DNA of 64,000 nucleotides from Prevotellaceae bacterium. GTDB taxonomy: Bacteria; Bacteroidota; Bacteroidia; Bacteroidales; Bacteroidaceae. The translations under genes and the position numbers were made by a program. Below are positions 54,024 to 62,527 of this stretch, one piece after another. How positions within the stretch are numbered: the stretch's first letter is position 1; every line of letters starts with the position of its first letter. The notes beneath the pieces are model-generated. The model worked only from the letters and a program-made list of their open reading frames with translations, did no database searches and was not told the DNA's origin. The stretch spans positions 1 to 64,000 of the forward strand of contig JABZLB010000004.1 in assembly GCA_015256945.1 (NCBI GenBank), in the 5' to 3' direction.

Positions 54024-54105
54024 TGGCGATCGCCGTAAACGCGTTCGGCGGCCGTCAACAGCGTTGCTGACGGCTGTCGAACACTGGGTTTGACGGCCGC
54101 CGAAC
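54024..54105. repeat. GC-rich palindromic repeat, copy 5
   Basis: An 82-bp element. A perfect 10-bp palindrome GGCGATCGCC (54025-54034) precedes a 63-bp core bounded by perfect 15-bp inverted repeats (54043-54057 and 54091-54105, GTTCGGCGGCCGTCA). It lies in the remnant islet between the metH and map regions. Confidence 0.88.
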
Positions 54106-54318
54106 GATGAGAAAACGGTAGTAAAGTTTTCTTCTTTTACGTGTTAAGCTTATAACGTTGCTAAATAATTGGTTAAACTTTTAGCTCAAATAGCGATGAA
54201 ATGGGCGTTTTTTGAGTTTTTTTGTAAGCTTGTGCATCAACAACTTAACAAAAAACTTGTATAATCGAATAAATTTTACGAATATTGTAACACGATTAAA
54301 CCGAGGAATTTTACAGGT

Positions 54319-54592
54319 ATGAACATGGATGCACAAAGAAATGCTATAAAGATGATTGTTCTTGATGGAGTAACAGGTAATAATGTTGTCTTTGACGAAC
54401 TATTGCATTATGAGTGCATCAGGGGAACTGATTTGAGATGCGTTATTACCGAATAGGGCAGCGTCATAGTGGCTTTAACCCGACGAGACCTTTGCATTAA
54501 CTGAACTGAATGATATTGAAAATGGTGGGTGTGTTGACTTTTTTGTTCCGTTATCAACGAAAGAAGAAGAACAGAGTAACTTATCTCTCTAA
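54319..54592 (+). pseudogene. Decayed small gene with an in-frame stop and a frameshift
   Basis: An ATG at 54319 opens 45 residues (MNMDAQRNAIKMIVLDGVTG...) to a TAG at 54454-54456. The same frame continues as GSVIVALTR, then a shift of one frame near 54491 restores a coding-like tail DETFALTELNDIENGG...EEQSNLSL to a stop at 54590-54592. Together they read as one ~90-residue protein. One stop and one frameshift explain the break. No family recognised. Confidence 0.5.
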
Positions 54593-54668
54593 CTGTTGTA
54601 TAATAATGAATATCAGTAAATTACAATAAACCATTTAAGTGTTTTATAACCATTAATAGAAGCTTATA

Positions 54669-55028
54669 ATGCCTGATATGAGTAAGATAAAAGGTAAAAA
54701 CTTTGAGATACTGAAGATATTGTTTCTCGAATTGAACCGTATGGTAACATCTGTTGACCGAGTAGGCTCTGGCTTTTATGATGCAGAAGACGGCGATAAC
54801 AGTGTAAAAAGTACAGCTTTGGCCTTGCTTCTATACTTCGATGAGGAGAAAGTACTCGATAAACCGGCTCATTTACGCAACCTTGTCAGCTCTATAATAG
54901 AGCAAGAATTAACAGAAGAAGAGTTTGATGACCTTTGCGACAGTGACAAATATCGATGGAAACCTCCTTATGGGGCAACGCAGAAAGAATTGGTCGACAA
55001 AATAAATCGTGCGGTAGATCGTATGTAA
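54669..55028 (+). CDS. Small soluble protein of unknown function
   Basis: A 119-residue acidic protein, mainly helical, with no signal peptide or membrane segment (FEILKILFLELNRMVTSVDR; EQELTEEEFDDLCDSD). The start could also be the second Met at 54678. It lies between the decayed gene and a lipoprotein gene 15-42 bases downstream, probably co-transcribed with the latter. Confidence 0.55.
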   Translation: MPDMSKIKGKNFEILKILFLELNRMVTSVDRVGSGFYDAEDGDNSVKSTALALLLYFDEEKVLDKPAHLRNLVSSIIEQELTEEEFDDLCDSDKYRWKPPYGATQKELVDKINRAVDRM

Positions 55029-55070
55029 CACTTTACTATTTCATTGAATATGGTGTGTAAACTCAAATGT

Positions 55071-55967
55071 ATGATTCGGATATTAGCCTTTTCTCTTGTA
55101 GTGATGATGGCTTCGTGCAGCTCTAATTCGAGAAAAATGGCAGTGCCTGTATCCCATGAAGAACCGAAAGGCAGGTTGGACAGTGTTTCGTGTGACGAAA
55201 GGCTAAAGTTGTTAATTGTCTCATGTTCTAACTACAAAACGCCCTTTGACAAGCATAATTTGCATGCTGAAATTGATGAAGAACAGGCTGACGGAGTATA
55301 CCGTATCCGGTTGTTCGTTTACGATTCGGGCGTAAACTCAACAAATACAGTGGGCTGGGTTATGATGAATACAAAAGAAAATACGCTGAAAGATATAACA
55401 AACGATGCTGATTCGCCCGTTATTCTTAACTATAATCAGGCGGCATATACTTACTATGTTGAGCATTGTCTTGGGCGAAAAGTATCTTTCTGTAAAGATA
55501 TGACGTTGTTGAAATTATTTGAATCACTGCCTGTTATGAAGCTTCCGTTCGAGTATTCATACGACTTTGTTTGTAATTTGCCTGACACTAAAGCGCTGAA
55601 GAAGTCGGAATTACATTATGTTTCGTCGTTTGTTGATGCAGATACCGATTTGTCTGATTGCCATGTCGCAAGGCTTCCCCCGCATGCAGGTTATCACTTT
55701 ATCTTGGTTTTTGCCCATAATTCGATGGGCGAAGGCCACTTTTTCCTGTGTGCCCTGAATGGAAAATATCAGTTAACCGACCGCCTGCTCATCTATACGG
55801 CCTATGATATGGAGTGGAAAGACCACATCGAAAACTGCTATTTGCACTATCTTATTGATGGAAACGGACAAATTTTGTTGCGTAAAACAGTGACTACGGA
55901 GACAGGGGAGGAGGCTCTCGGCAGCACGAAGTATGCGTTTGTGAATGGTAAATTTGTGAAGAAATGA
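55071..55967 (+). CDS. Lipoprotein of unknown function
   Basis: A 298-residue lipoprotein when started at 55071 (signal MIRILAFSLVVMMASC, lipidated Cys16). Upstream in-frame starts at 55044 (TTG) and 55050 (ATG) would add charged residues and are less likely. The mature domain is a beta-rich fold with six Cys and ends VNGKFVKK, like the lipoprotein at 34052. Function unknown; the ~280-bp downstream gap shows nothing. Confidence 0.65.
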   Translation: MIRILAFSLVVMMASCSSNSRKMAVPVSHEEPKGRLDSVSCDERLKLLIVSCSNYKTPFDKHNLHAEIDEEQADGVYRIRLFVYDSGVNSTNTVGWVMMNTKENTLKDITNDADSPVILNYNQAAYTYYVEHCLGRKVSFCKDMTLLKLFESLPVMKLPFEYSYDFVCNLPDTKALKKSELHYVSSFVDADTDLSDCHVARLPPHAGYHFILVFAHNSMGEGHFFLCALNGKYQLTDRLLIYTAYDMEWKDHIENCYLHYLIDGNGQILLRKTVTTETGEEALGSTKYAFVNGKFVKK

Positions 55968-56215
55968 GGCGGATGTTTACCCGTTGAAATAGCAGAGAGG
56001 TGCAAAAATGCGGCTGTCCCGGACATCAGAGAGCACTACGACCAGAAGTGAAAACACCTTATAGCAAAGGAATTTTGAGATAAAAGACGTGCCGGGACAA
56101 GAGTTTGAGGCAGTCATTAAGCTGTCGCGCGAAGAGCGTTATGCCTGTTTTTCATGTTACAGCCTGTTATAAGGAAATATCCCGGCGATAAGCATCTCAA
56201 TCCATATAAATGTAT

Positions 56216-56223
56216 TAACTTTG
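56216..56223 (+). promoter_or_regulatory. Probable -7 element for map
   Basis: TAACTTTG, an exact consensus match, 24 bases before ATG 56247. It argues against the longer frame starting at 56154, which would lie upstream of the transcription start. Confidence 0.5.
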
Positions 56224-56246
56224 CATTTGGAAAATTAAATACGACT

Positions 56247-57113
56247 ATGGTTTTCAATAAGAAAAAGCGTTGGCATTGCCTGCCTGGTGGCCCTGTTACA
56301 GAATTGGATAAAAAAATAATGTTTTGGGAGAATAAAGGTAAGCTTGTTCCAACCCGCGACATGATAAGAACCCCGAAGCAAATAGAGGGTATCAGGATGG
56401 CTGGCAAGCTTACAACAGGTTGTCTTGATGCTGTTGCTGCAAAAATAAATGAGTGTAAGAACACGCAGGATATTGACGATATTGTGATGGATTTTTGCAA
56501 AGAGAACGCATGTAATCCCACTTGTTTAGGGTACGAAGGGTTTCCAAAGGCCGTTTGTACTTCCATCAACGAGGTGGTTTGTCACGGTATTCCGAAAAAG
56601 GAAGACACGTTAGAGGAAGGCGATATTGTCAATGTGGATATTACGATAGACAAGGACGGTTTCTTCGGTGACGCGAGTCGTATGTTCATTATCGGCGGGA
56701 CGACGACGCCCGAAAAGGAGCAATTGGTTCGTGTAACGAAAGAATGTCTCGATATTGGCGCCGAAGCTGCCAAGCCTTTTGGTTTTGTTGGCGACATCGG
56801 TCATGCCATACAGAAGCACGCTGAACGCTATGGGTATGGCGTTGTACGCGACCTTTGCGGGCACGGTGTAGGCTTAGCCATGCACGAAGAGCCTGAAGTT
56901 TTGCATTATGGACATAAGGGAACGGGCATGTTGCTGGTTCCGGGAATGACCTTTACCATTGAACCCATGATTAATATGGGTACCTGGAAGGTGTTCATTG
57001 ATGCTGACGACCCGTACGGTTGGGAAGTAATTTCGGGCGATGAGAAGCCTTCAGCACAATGGGAACACACATTTTTGATGACTGAAAACGGCGTTGAGAT
57101 ATTAGCAGAATAG
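56247..57113 (+). CDS. map: Methionine aminopeptidase
   Basis: A 288-residue type I enzyme that removes N-terminal Met from new proteins. The metal-binding residues lie in VNVDITIDKDGFFGDASRMF (two Asp), CGHGVGLAMHEEP (His) and FTIEPM plus QWEHTF (two Glu/His ligands). A basic ~40-residue N-terminal extension (KKKRWHCLPGGPV) precedes the core. The start was chosen from the promoter position. tsaD starts 4 bases after the stop. Confidence 0.95.
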   Translation: MVFNKKKRWHCLPGGPVTELDKKIMFWENKGKLVPTRDMIRTPKQIEGIRMAGKLTTGCLDAVAAKINECKNTQDIDDIVMDFCKENACNPTCLGYEGFPKAVCTSINEVVCHGIPKKEDTLEEGDIVNVDITIDKDGFFGDASRMFIIGGTTTPEKEQLVRVTKECLDIGAEAAKPFGFVGDIGHAIQKHAERYGYGVVRDLCGHGVGLAMHEEPEVLHYGHKGTGMLLVPGMTFTIEPMINMGTWKVFIDADDPYGWEVISGDEKPSAQWEHTFLMTENGVEILAE

Positions 57114-57116
57114 AAG

Positions 57117-58142
57117 ATGGAAGATATTTATATTCTTGGAATTGAGAGCAGTTGTGATGATACGTCAGCTGCTGTATTAAGAAACGACGTTCTTCTTAGC
57201 AACGTAACTGCATCGCAAGAGGTGCATAGGAGTTATGGAGGAGTGGTGCCAGAGCTGGCAAGCAGGGCGCATCAGCAAAACGTAGTGCCTGTTGTTGATC
57301 AGGCTATTAAACGTGCAGGTATTACAAAAGAGCAGTTGTCGGCAGTAGCTTTCACCCGTGGTCCAGGTCTTATGGGCTCACTTTTGGTCGGTGTAAGCTT
57401 TGCTAAAGGTTTCGCTCGTAGCCTTGAGATACCACTGATAGATGTAAATCATTTACAGGGACACGTGATGGCACACTTCATTAAGGAAAGTGACGATGAT
57501 AATCATATGCCTCCTTATCCGTTCATTTGCCTGCTGGTATCGGGTGGAAACTCACAAATTGTTAAGGTTAACGCCTATAACGATATTGAGGTTTTGGGAC
57601 AGACGATAGACGATGCTGCCGGTGAAGCAATAGATAAATGCTCAAAAGTAATGGGCCTGGGCTATCCGGGTGGTCCTATTATAGACCGTTTAGGAAAGAA
57701 TGGTAATCCTGAAGCCTATACCTTTTCGAAACCACATATCCCGGGATTAGATTACAGCTTCTCGGGATTAAAGACATCTTTCTTGTACAATCTGCGTAAA
57801 TGGGTGGCTGAAGACCCTGATTTTGTGGAGCATCATAAGGAAGATTTATCTGCAAGTTTAGAGCACACAATCGTTGATATTTTAATGAACAAACTGCGTC
57901 TGGCCGTTAAGCAAACGGGTATTAGGCATGTTGCATTGGCAGGTGGCGTTTCGGCAAACTCTGTTCTACGTCAGGCTTTTCAGGACCATGCTGCAAAATA
58001 TGGCTGGAAAATCTATATTCCGAAGTTTAGTTATACTACTGATAATGCTGCAATGATAGGCATAGTTGGGTATTTTAAGTACATTAACAAAGACTTTTGC
58101 TCAATAGATGCACCAGCTTTTTCAAAAGTTACATTCCAATAA
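57117..58142 (+). CDS. tsaD: tRNA N6-adenosine threonylcarbamoyltransferase
   Basis: A 341-residue enzyme that transfers the threonylcarbamoyl group to A37 of ANN-decoding tRNAs together with TsaB and TsaE. Metal ligands His112 and His116 are in HLQGHVMAH. Conserved blocks: GIESSCDDTS (9-18), FTRGPGLMGSLLVG, LVSGGNSQI, and GGVSANS near 290. It follows map by 3 bases, so the two are co-transcribed. Confidence 0.96.
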   Translation: MEDIYILGIESSCDDTSAAVLRNDVLLSNVTASQEVHRSYGGVVPELASRAHQQNVVPVVDQAIKRAGITKEQLSAVAFTRGPGLMGSLLVGVSFAKGFARSLEIPLIDVNHLQGHVMAHFIKESDDDNHMPPYPFICLLVSGGNSQIVKVNAYNDIEVLGQTIDDAAGEAIDKCSKVMGLGYPGGPIIDRLGKNGNPEAYTFSKPHIPGLDYSFSGLKTSFLYNLRKWVAEDPDFVEHHKEDLSASLEHTIVDILMNKLRLAVKQTGIRHVALAGGVSANSVLRQAFQDHAAKYGWKIYIPKFSYTTDNAAMIGIVGYFKYINKDFCSIDAPAFSKVTFQ

Positions 58143-58184
58143 TTCAACTTTTTATATTAACGTTTACACGTTTATACCAACACT

Positions 58185-58694
58185 ATGGAATTAGAAACAA
58201 AGGTTTTGAGCCGTCAAATTCAAGAAGCTCTGTATAATAATAATGAGAGTCTTTGTACGGCAGAGAGTTGTACAGGTGGAAGAATCGCTGAGGCAATTAT
58301 AGCAGTTCCCGGCGCTTCACAGTATTTTAAGGGTAGCATTGTTGCCTATACCAATGAGGTTAAGGAAAGTTTATTGCATGTTTCTCATCAGGTTCTTGAA
58401 GAGCAGACGGCTGTTTGTGAAGATGTCGCAAAGCAAATGGTCATCGGTGCTTGCCAAACATTAGGGTGTGATTATGCCATATCGGCAACAGGAATAGCGG
58501 GCCCTACTGGCGGAACAGCAGAGATTCCCGTAGGGACTATTTGGATAGGGTATGGTTCAAAAGATGATGTAAGGACGATGAAACTGACAGACGATTTTGG
58601 CCGTGACATCAATCTTGAGATAGCTACTAACAAGGCACTACATCTTTTTATTGACTTTTATAAGGAGAAACACGCTGAGAACAAAGAAGAATAA
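58185..58694 (+). CDS. pncC: Nicotinamide-nucleotide amidohydrolase (CinA C-terminal domain)
   Basis: A 169-residue stand-alone CinA C-terminal domain. It deamidates nicotinamide mononucleotide to nicotinate mononucleotide in NAD salvage. Conserved motifs: LCTAESCTGG (23-32), SIVAYTNEVK, and AISATGIAGPTGGT. The N-terminal CinA domain is absent. It follows tsaD by 42 bases. Confidence 0.85.
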   Translation: MELETKVLSRQIQEALYNNNESLCTAESCTGGRIAEAIIAVPGASQYFKGSIVAYTNEVKESLLHVSHQVLEEQTAVCEDVAKQMVIGACQTLGCDYAISATGIAGPTGGTAEIPVGTIWIGYGSKDDVRTMKLTDDFGRDINLEIATNKALHLFIDFYKEKHAENKEE

Positions 58695-58789
58695 ATTAGC
58701 GAATAGTTTAACATACTGTAATTTAGGCCTTGTCGTAATTGCTTTTTTGCGAAAAAATGCTTAAAAGATGACATTCTAAGTACATTAAT

Positions 58790-58820
58790 TTTGTGATAAC
58801 AAGATTTTTTTATAATTTTG
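58790..58820 (+). promoter_or_regulatory. Promoter of rpmB-rpmG-DUF4295
   Basis: TTTG at 58790-58793, 19-base spacer, TAATTTTG at 58813-58820: exact consensus. It is 52 bases before the rpmB ATG. Confidence 0.75.
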
Positions 58821-58872
58821 CATTCTGTTTGGAATAAGTATCAAAAAACGAAATCAAAAACAAAGAATAGCA

Positions 58873-59136
58873 ATGTCTAAGATTTGTCAGATCACAGGAA
58901 AGAAGGCACAAATAGGTTGTAATGTGTCTCACTCAAAGCATCGCACAAAGCGTAGTTTTGATGTAAACCTATTCAGCAAAAAGTTCTATTATGTAGAAGA
59001 AAGCTGCTGGATTTCACTTAAAATTAGCGCAGCCGGCCTACGTTTAGTCAATAAAATTGGTCTTGATGCAGCTCTTAAGCAGGCAGTTGCCAAGGGTTAT
59101 TGCGATTGGAAAGATATTAAAGTTATAGGAGATTAA
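58873..59136 (+). CDS. rpmB: 50S ribosomal protein L28
   Basis: An 87-residue large-subunit protein with the L28 pattern: MSKICQITGKKAQIGCNVSHSKH, then basic RTKRSFDVNL and a WISLKISAAGLRLVNKIG block. The length is typical. It is the first gene of the ribosomal-protein operon and ends 5 bases before rpmG. Confidence 0.97.
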   Translation: MSKICQITGKKAQIGCNVSHSKHRTKRSFDVNLFSKKFYYVEESCWISLKISAAGLRLVNKIGLDAALKQAVAKGYCDWKDIKVIGD

Positions 59137-59141
59137 TAATC

Positions 59142-59330
59142 ATGGCAAAGAAAGCTAAGGGTAACAGGGTACAGGTTATTCTGGAATGTACTGAGATGAA
59201 GAACTCAGGTATGCCAGGTACAAGCCGTTATGTTACTACAAAAAACCGCAAAAATACTCCAGAACGCCTCGAGCTTATGAAGTATAATCCTATTTTAAAG
59301 AAGATGACTCTTCACAAAGAGATTAAGTAA
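59142..59330 (+). CDS. rpmG: 50S ribosomal protein L33
   Basis: A 62-residue large-subunit protein. L33 hallmarks are the basic AKKAKGNRVQVILECTE start, YVTTKNRKNTPERLEL, and MKYNPILKKMTLHKE. The paired zinc cysteines of the zinc-type L33 are absent (only one Cys), so it is the zinc-free form. Confidence 0.95.
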   Translation: MAKKAKGNRVQVILECTEMKNSGMPGTSRYVTTKNRKNTPERLELMKYNPILKKMTLHKEIK

Positions 59331-59384
59331 TAGGACTGATTAAGAATAGAAACTGGATTTAAAACAGTTATAAAATAATAGACT

Positions 59385-59543
59385 ATGGCAAAGAAAGCAG
59401 TTGCGAGCCTTCATGAAGGTAACAATGATGGTCGTGCTTATTCAAAAGTAATTAAGATGGTTAAGAGCCCTAAGACGGGTGCTTACATCTTTGATGAACA
59501 GATGGTTCCTAACGAAGCTGTAAAAGATTTCTTTAAGAAATAA
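59385..59543 (+). CDS. DUF4295 small protein
   Basis: A 52-residue basic protein starting MAKKAVASLHEGNNDGRAYS and ending NEAVKDFFKK. It is the usual third gene after rpmB-rpmG in Bacteroidetes, and I recall it as DUF4295, a probable small ribosome-associated protein. It begins 54 bases after rpmG and is followed by a terminator. Confidence 0.85.
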   Translation: MAKKAVASLHEGNNDGRAYSKVIKMVKSPKTGAYIFDEQMVPNEAVKDFFKK

Positions 59544-59603
59544 GAAGGTTAGGAAAGTAATTTTATTTCATTATCGAAATAATTCTTATTTTACTATATT
59601 AGT

Positions 59604-59640
59604 AAAGGTCATGAATATTTATTCATGGCCTTTGTTATTA
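59604..59640 (+). terminator. Terminator after the DUF4295 gene
   Basis: AAAGGTCATGAAT (59604-59616) pairs with ATTCATGGCCTTT (59621-59633), one G-T wobble, 4-base loop, followed by GTTATTAT. The rest of the gap to 60051 is AT-rich and shows nothing I can support. Confidence 0.82.
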
Positions 59641-60051
59641 TATGTTACTCTGATAAGTCTTACAAGCTTATACTGACCTCTTATAGTTGTATTTATTCAG
59701 GTATTTTGAAATTATTCTTTGAGCTTTAATCTATTCTCTGTGTATTTGTTGGATGTAATAGGAAATAGTTATATACTGTAATTTAAACACCATAGCATGC
59801 TGTTCTATGACAATTCATGAAATAATATAGTATTTGGAGCAGGTATTGTGTGTATGTTTACATAACTTATCCGATACTTTCGTGACTGTTGGTACCGAAT
59901 TAATTAGTATTTTAATTAAATAGTTATCCCTATTTTCGATTTGCTTCTTTTTTGCAAGTGTGAAAAAGGGCAATTAAACACTATTATCTTATTGATAATA
60001 TATTGGTACTCTATTTTGGTAAGGGTAAGCTTCTAAAATAGGATTGTATAG

Positions 60052-61320
60052 TTAGTTATTTGTGTTTTCAATAGCCTCTCTTGTTGCTTTTGCCTCCTCC
60101 ATTTGTTTAATACGGGCAAACGCACGTTTGTGTGACAGGATAATTTGGTAGCGATACACGATACAAGCTGTAAGGAAATAACAGAAAACTTGTATCCAGA
60201 GTGCCTGATATTCAACCTCTATATCCTGTAATGTAGCTCCCATTGATGAAATTCTTAAGAAGCCACGTACACCAAAAGTTGATGGGAAGAGCCATGAAAT
60301 ACCCTGCCAAAAGCCTGGTATATTGCTTTGTGGCCAGCTTATGCCCGACATGAAGAGCAGGGGAACAGAAGTAAATACTACTAATAGCATAACGTTTTCA
60401 CGATAACGCACCATGCACGAAAGAGTCATTCCAAAGAATATTACCGCCAGCAAATAAGGTATCATCAGCCCAATTATGGTCTCAGCAGTAACCAAAGATA
60501 TAAAATGAAACATGTGCGGTACACCAAGAGTGAGATAGGCTGCCATCACAATGTATAAGGCAAAATAGGCTCCAGACTTACCTAATACAATGCGAAATAT
60601 GCCATTATAGTGTTTGGAGATGGGTACAAGATTCTTATAACGGTTTTTCTCACGGGCAGTACCAGCTGATAATCCTATGCCTAAAAGTAGTGTTTGTTGT
60701 ATAATAAGGATGAGCACTCCCGGCAGAATTGCATTTCCATAACCACCAGTTGTATTGAAGATAGGAACCTCATCATAATTTAATGGCTTCGTATTTAATT
60801 CATCATCGCGTTGAGTAAAACCACCGCTTTGGGCAATTTGTATGTGTGAGTTAATATTTTGTGATACGGCAAGTGCTGTTTGATAAATAGCCTTGTATGT
60901 CAGCATGAGGCTCATATCACAATATACTCCTACTGTGGTTTGCTCGCCACGGAGAAGTCTTTTCTCGTAATCGGGGGGGAAATACAGAACACCATGAGCT
61001 TGTTGGTGACCAATAAGCTCGCGTGCTTCTTCCAGAGAATTGCAATAATAAGCTACTTTTGTGTCAGACCCTGCGTCGAATTTCTGAATAAATTGCCGTG
61101 AAGCATGCGAATGAGACATGTCTACAACAGCAACAGGTACATCATGAACTACCTCATTATTGTATATCCACGAATAGAGAAGCGGATAGAGTAGTGGTAC
61201 AAGGACACAGAAAATAAGAAGCCCTTCGTCTCTAAATTCGTTTTTAAACTCCTCAACCATGATATAACATGTATCGGAGATACCTTGCTTTATATGTGAT
61301 AATAAACTGTCTTTCTCCAT
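60052..61320 (-). CDS. ABC-2 type permease, second of two
   Basis: A 422-residue protein: short cytoplasmic N-terminus, one membrane helix (~34-52), a large periplasmic domain (~60-190), then five more helices (~200-390) and a basic C-terminal tail. This is the YhiI/YhhJ-type ABC-2 permease layout. It ends 4 bases before the other permease on the same strand, in the order TolC-HlyD-permease-permease. Substrate unknown. Confidence 0.85.
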   Translation of the reverse strand: MEKDSLLSHIKQGISDTCYIMVEEFKNEFRDEGLLIFCVLVPLLYPLLYSWIYNNEVVHDVPVAVVDMSHSHASRQFIQKFDAGSDTKVAYYCNSLEEARELIGHQQAHGVLYFPPDYEKRLLRGEQTTVGVYCDMSLMLTYKAIYQTALAVSQNINSHIQIAQSGGFTQRDDELNTKPLNYDEVPIFNTTGGYGNAILPGVLILIIQQTLLLGIGLSAGTAREKNRYKNLVPISKHYNGIFRIVLGKSGAYFALYIVMAAYLTLGVPHMFHFISLVTAETIIGLMIPYLLAVIFFGMTLSCMVRYRENVMLLVVFTSVPLLFMSGISWPQSNIPGFWQGISWLFPSTFGVRGFLRISSMGATLQDIEVEYQALWIQVFCYFLTACIVYRYQIILSHKRAFARIKQMEEAKATREAIENTNN

Positions 61321-61323
61321 CTT

Positions 61324-62502
61324 TTATGGTGTATAAACATATTTAAGCATTACTGTTTTAATATGTTTGATATTTAAAACAGGCAATGCAAAAAACAGCA
61401 GTAGGGCAGCAATATTAAGCCAGGCATATTTTAACGGGTACCCATTAAAAATACAAAGCTGATAAAACATGTAATAATGCCGTAGAGGAAACAGTTGTGC
61501 AAGACTTTGAATGACAGGTGACATCGCGAAGACTGGGAAAGTAGCACCACAGGCGGAAAAGCTAACAACCGACCAAAGTGAGCATACAGACATGGACATT
61601 CTAAGTGAAGGTACCAGTGAGAAAGCGAATATTCCAAATCCTTGACAAGCTATAACTGCCATAAAACCTAAAAGAAGAATGGGTCCTAATCCTCCTGGGT
61701 GTGGAAATTGGAGATGATAAAAGATATAAAATTCGAAGCCCCACATAACTAATAGGAATATTAATGTCTGTGGTATCAGCTTTCCTGCTATGGCAATATG
61801 AACATTTCCTCCTGCCATTTTTATCCATTGCCGTGAGCGGTGAAACTTCAATTCTGTTCCGATAGAATAAGGAACAAGCAGGAAAATAAACACCATGATG
61901 ACACCTGGTACCATTGCAGTGCTAAGATAAATATTGTAATTGGCCCACGGATTGCCAATCATGTGTACATCTAAAGCTATGGGTTGGAGAAACGTTCTTA
62001 TTTCTTTATTCGTCTTGCCAAGTGCAGAAAGCTTTGCAGAACCAACGCCGGCAGATCCTAATGTTGCAATAGTTTTTAAATCTTTATAAACCATTGAGCC
62101 AGCAACAAGAGTTACATTGCTGTAATAAAGTGATATTTTAGGCTGGCGAGAAGACAGCAAATCATTTGTTGTCCCATTGGGAATAAGTAAAAAGCCATAT
62201 ATTTCGTTCCGTTGAACAGCCCGACGCGCCTCATTCATATTAGAATAATGTGAGACAATATGTGTACTTTGGAAAGCATCGAGCTTTTGTATAAGTGTAC
62301 GTGTTGTTGGAGTGTTGTCTTCATCAACCACGCCAATGGGCAGTTCAATAGGGTTGCCTTCATTCATTAATGTTGTGAAAAAACATACCATTAACAGTGG
62401 GAACAAGATTGTGCAGAACCCATAAATAGGATTCTTGTACATGATACGTAATTCCCTTAATGAAATACGATAGATACGTCTGGCTACTTCATTAAAACCC
62501 AT
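61324..62502 (-). CDS. ABC-2 type permease, first of two
   Basis: A 392-residue protein with the same architecture as its neighbour: helix ~26-44, periplasmic domain ~50-175, then five helices and the conserved SACGATFPV...FPLRHYY segment near the fifth helix. It probably forms the heterodimeric membrane part of an efflux system. It starts 26 bases after the HlyD gene. Confidence 0.86.
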   Translation of the reverse strand: MGFNEVARRIYRISLRELRIMYKNPIYGFCTILFPLLMVCFFTTLMNEGNPIELPIGVVDEDNTPTTRTLIQKLDAFQSTHIVSHYSNMNEARRAVQRNEIYGFLLIPNGTTNDLLSSRQPKISLYYSNVTLVAGSMVYKDLKTIATLGSAGVGSAKLSALGKTNKEIRTFLQPIALDVHMIGNPWANYNIYLSTAMVPGVIMVFIFLLVPYSIGTELKFHRSRQWIKMAGGNVHIAIAGKLIPQTLIFLLVMWGFEFYIFYHLQFPHPGGLGPILLLGFMAVIACQGFGIFAFSLVPSLRMSMSVCSLWSVVSFSACGATFPVFAMSPVIQSLAQLFPLRHYYMFYQLCIFNGYPLKYAWLNIAALLLFFALPVLNIKHIKTVMLKYVYTP

Positions 62503-62527
62503 AAGCTGGCAATTATCGCGTCTTTCT

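Noticed and set aside
55985..56100. Distant inverted TGTCCCGG/CCGGGACA pair before map.
   Set aside because: Short arms about 80 bases apart with no family resemblance to the repeats.
56117..56569. A 150-residue minus-strand frame.
   Set aside because: It is antisense to map and carries no recognisable family.
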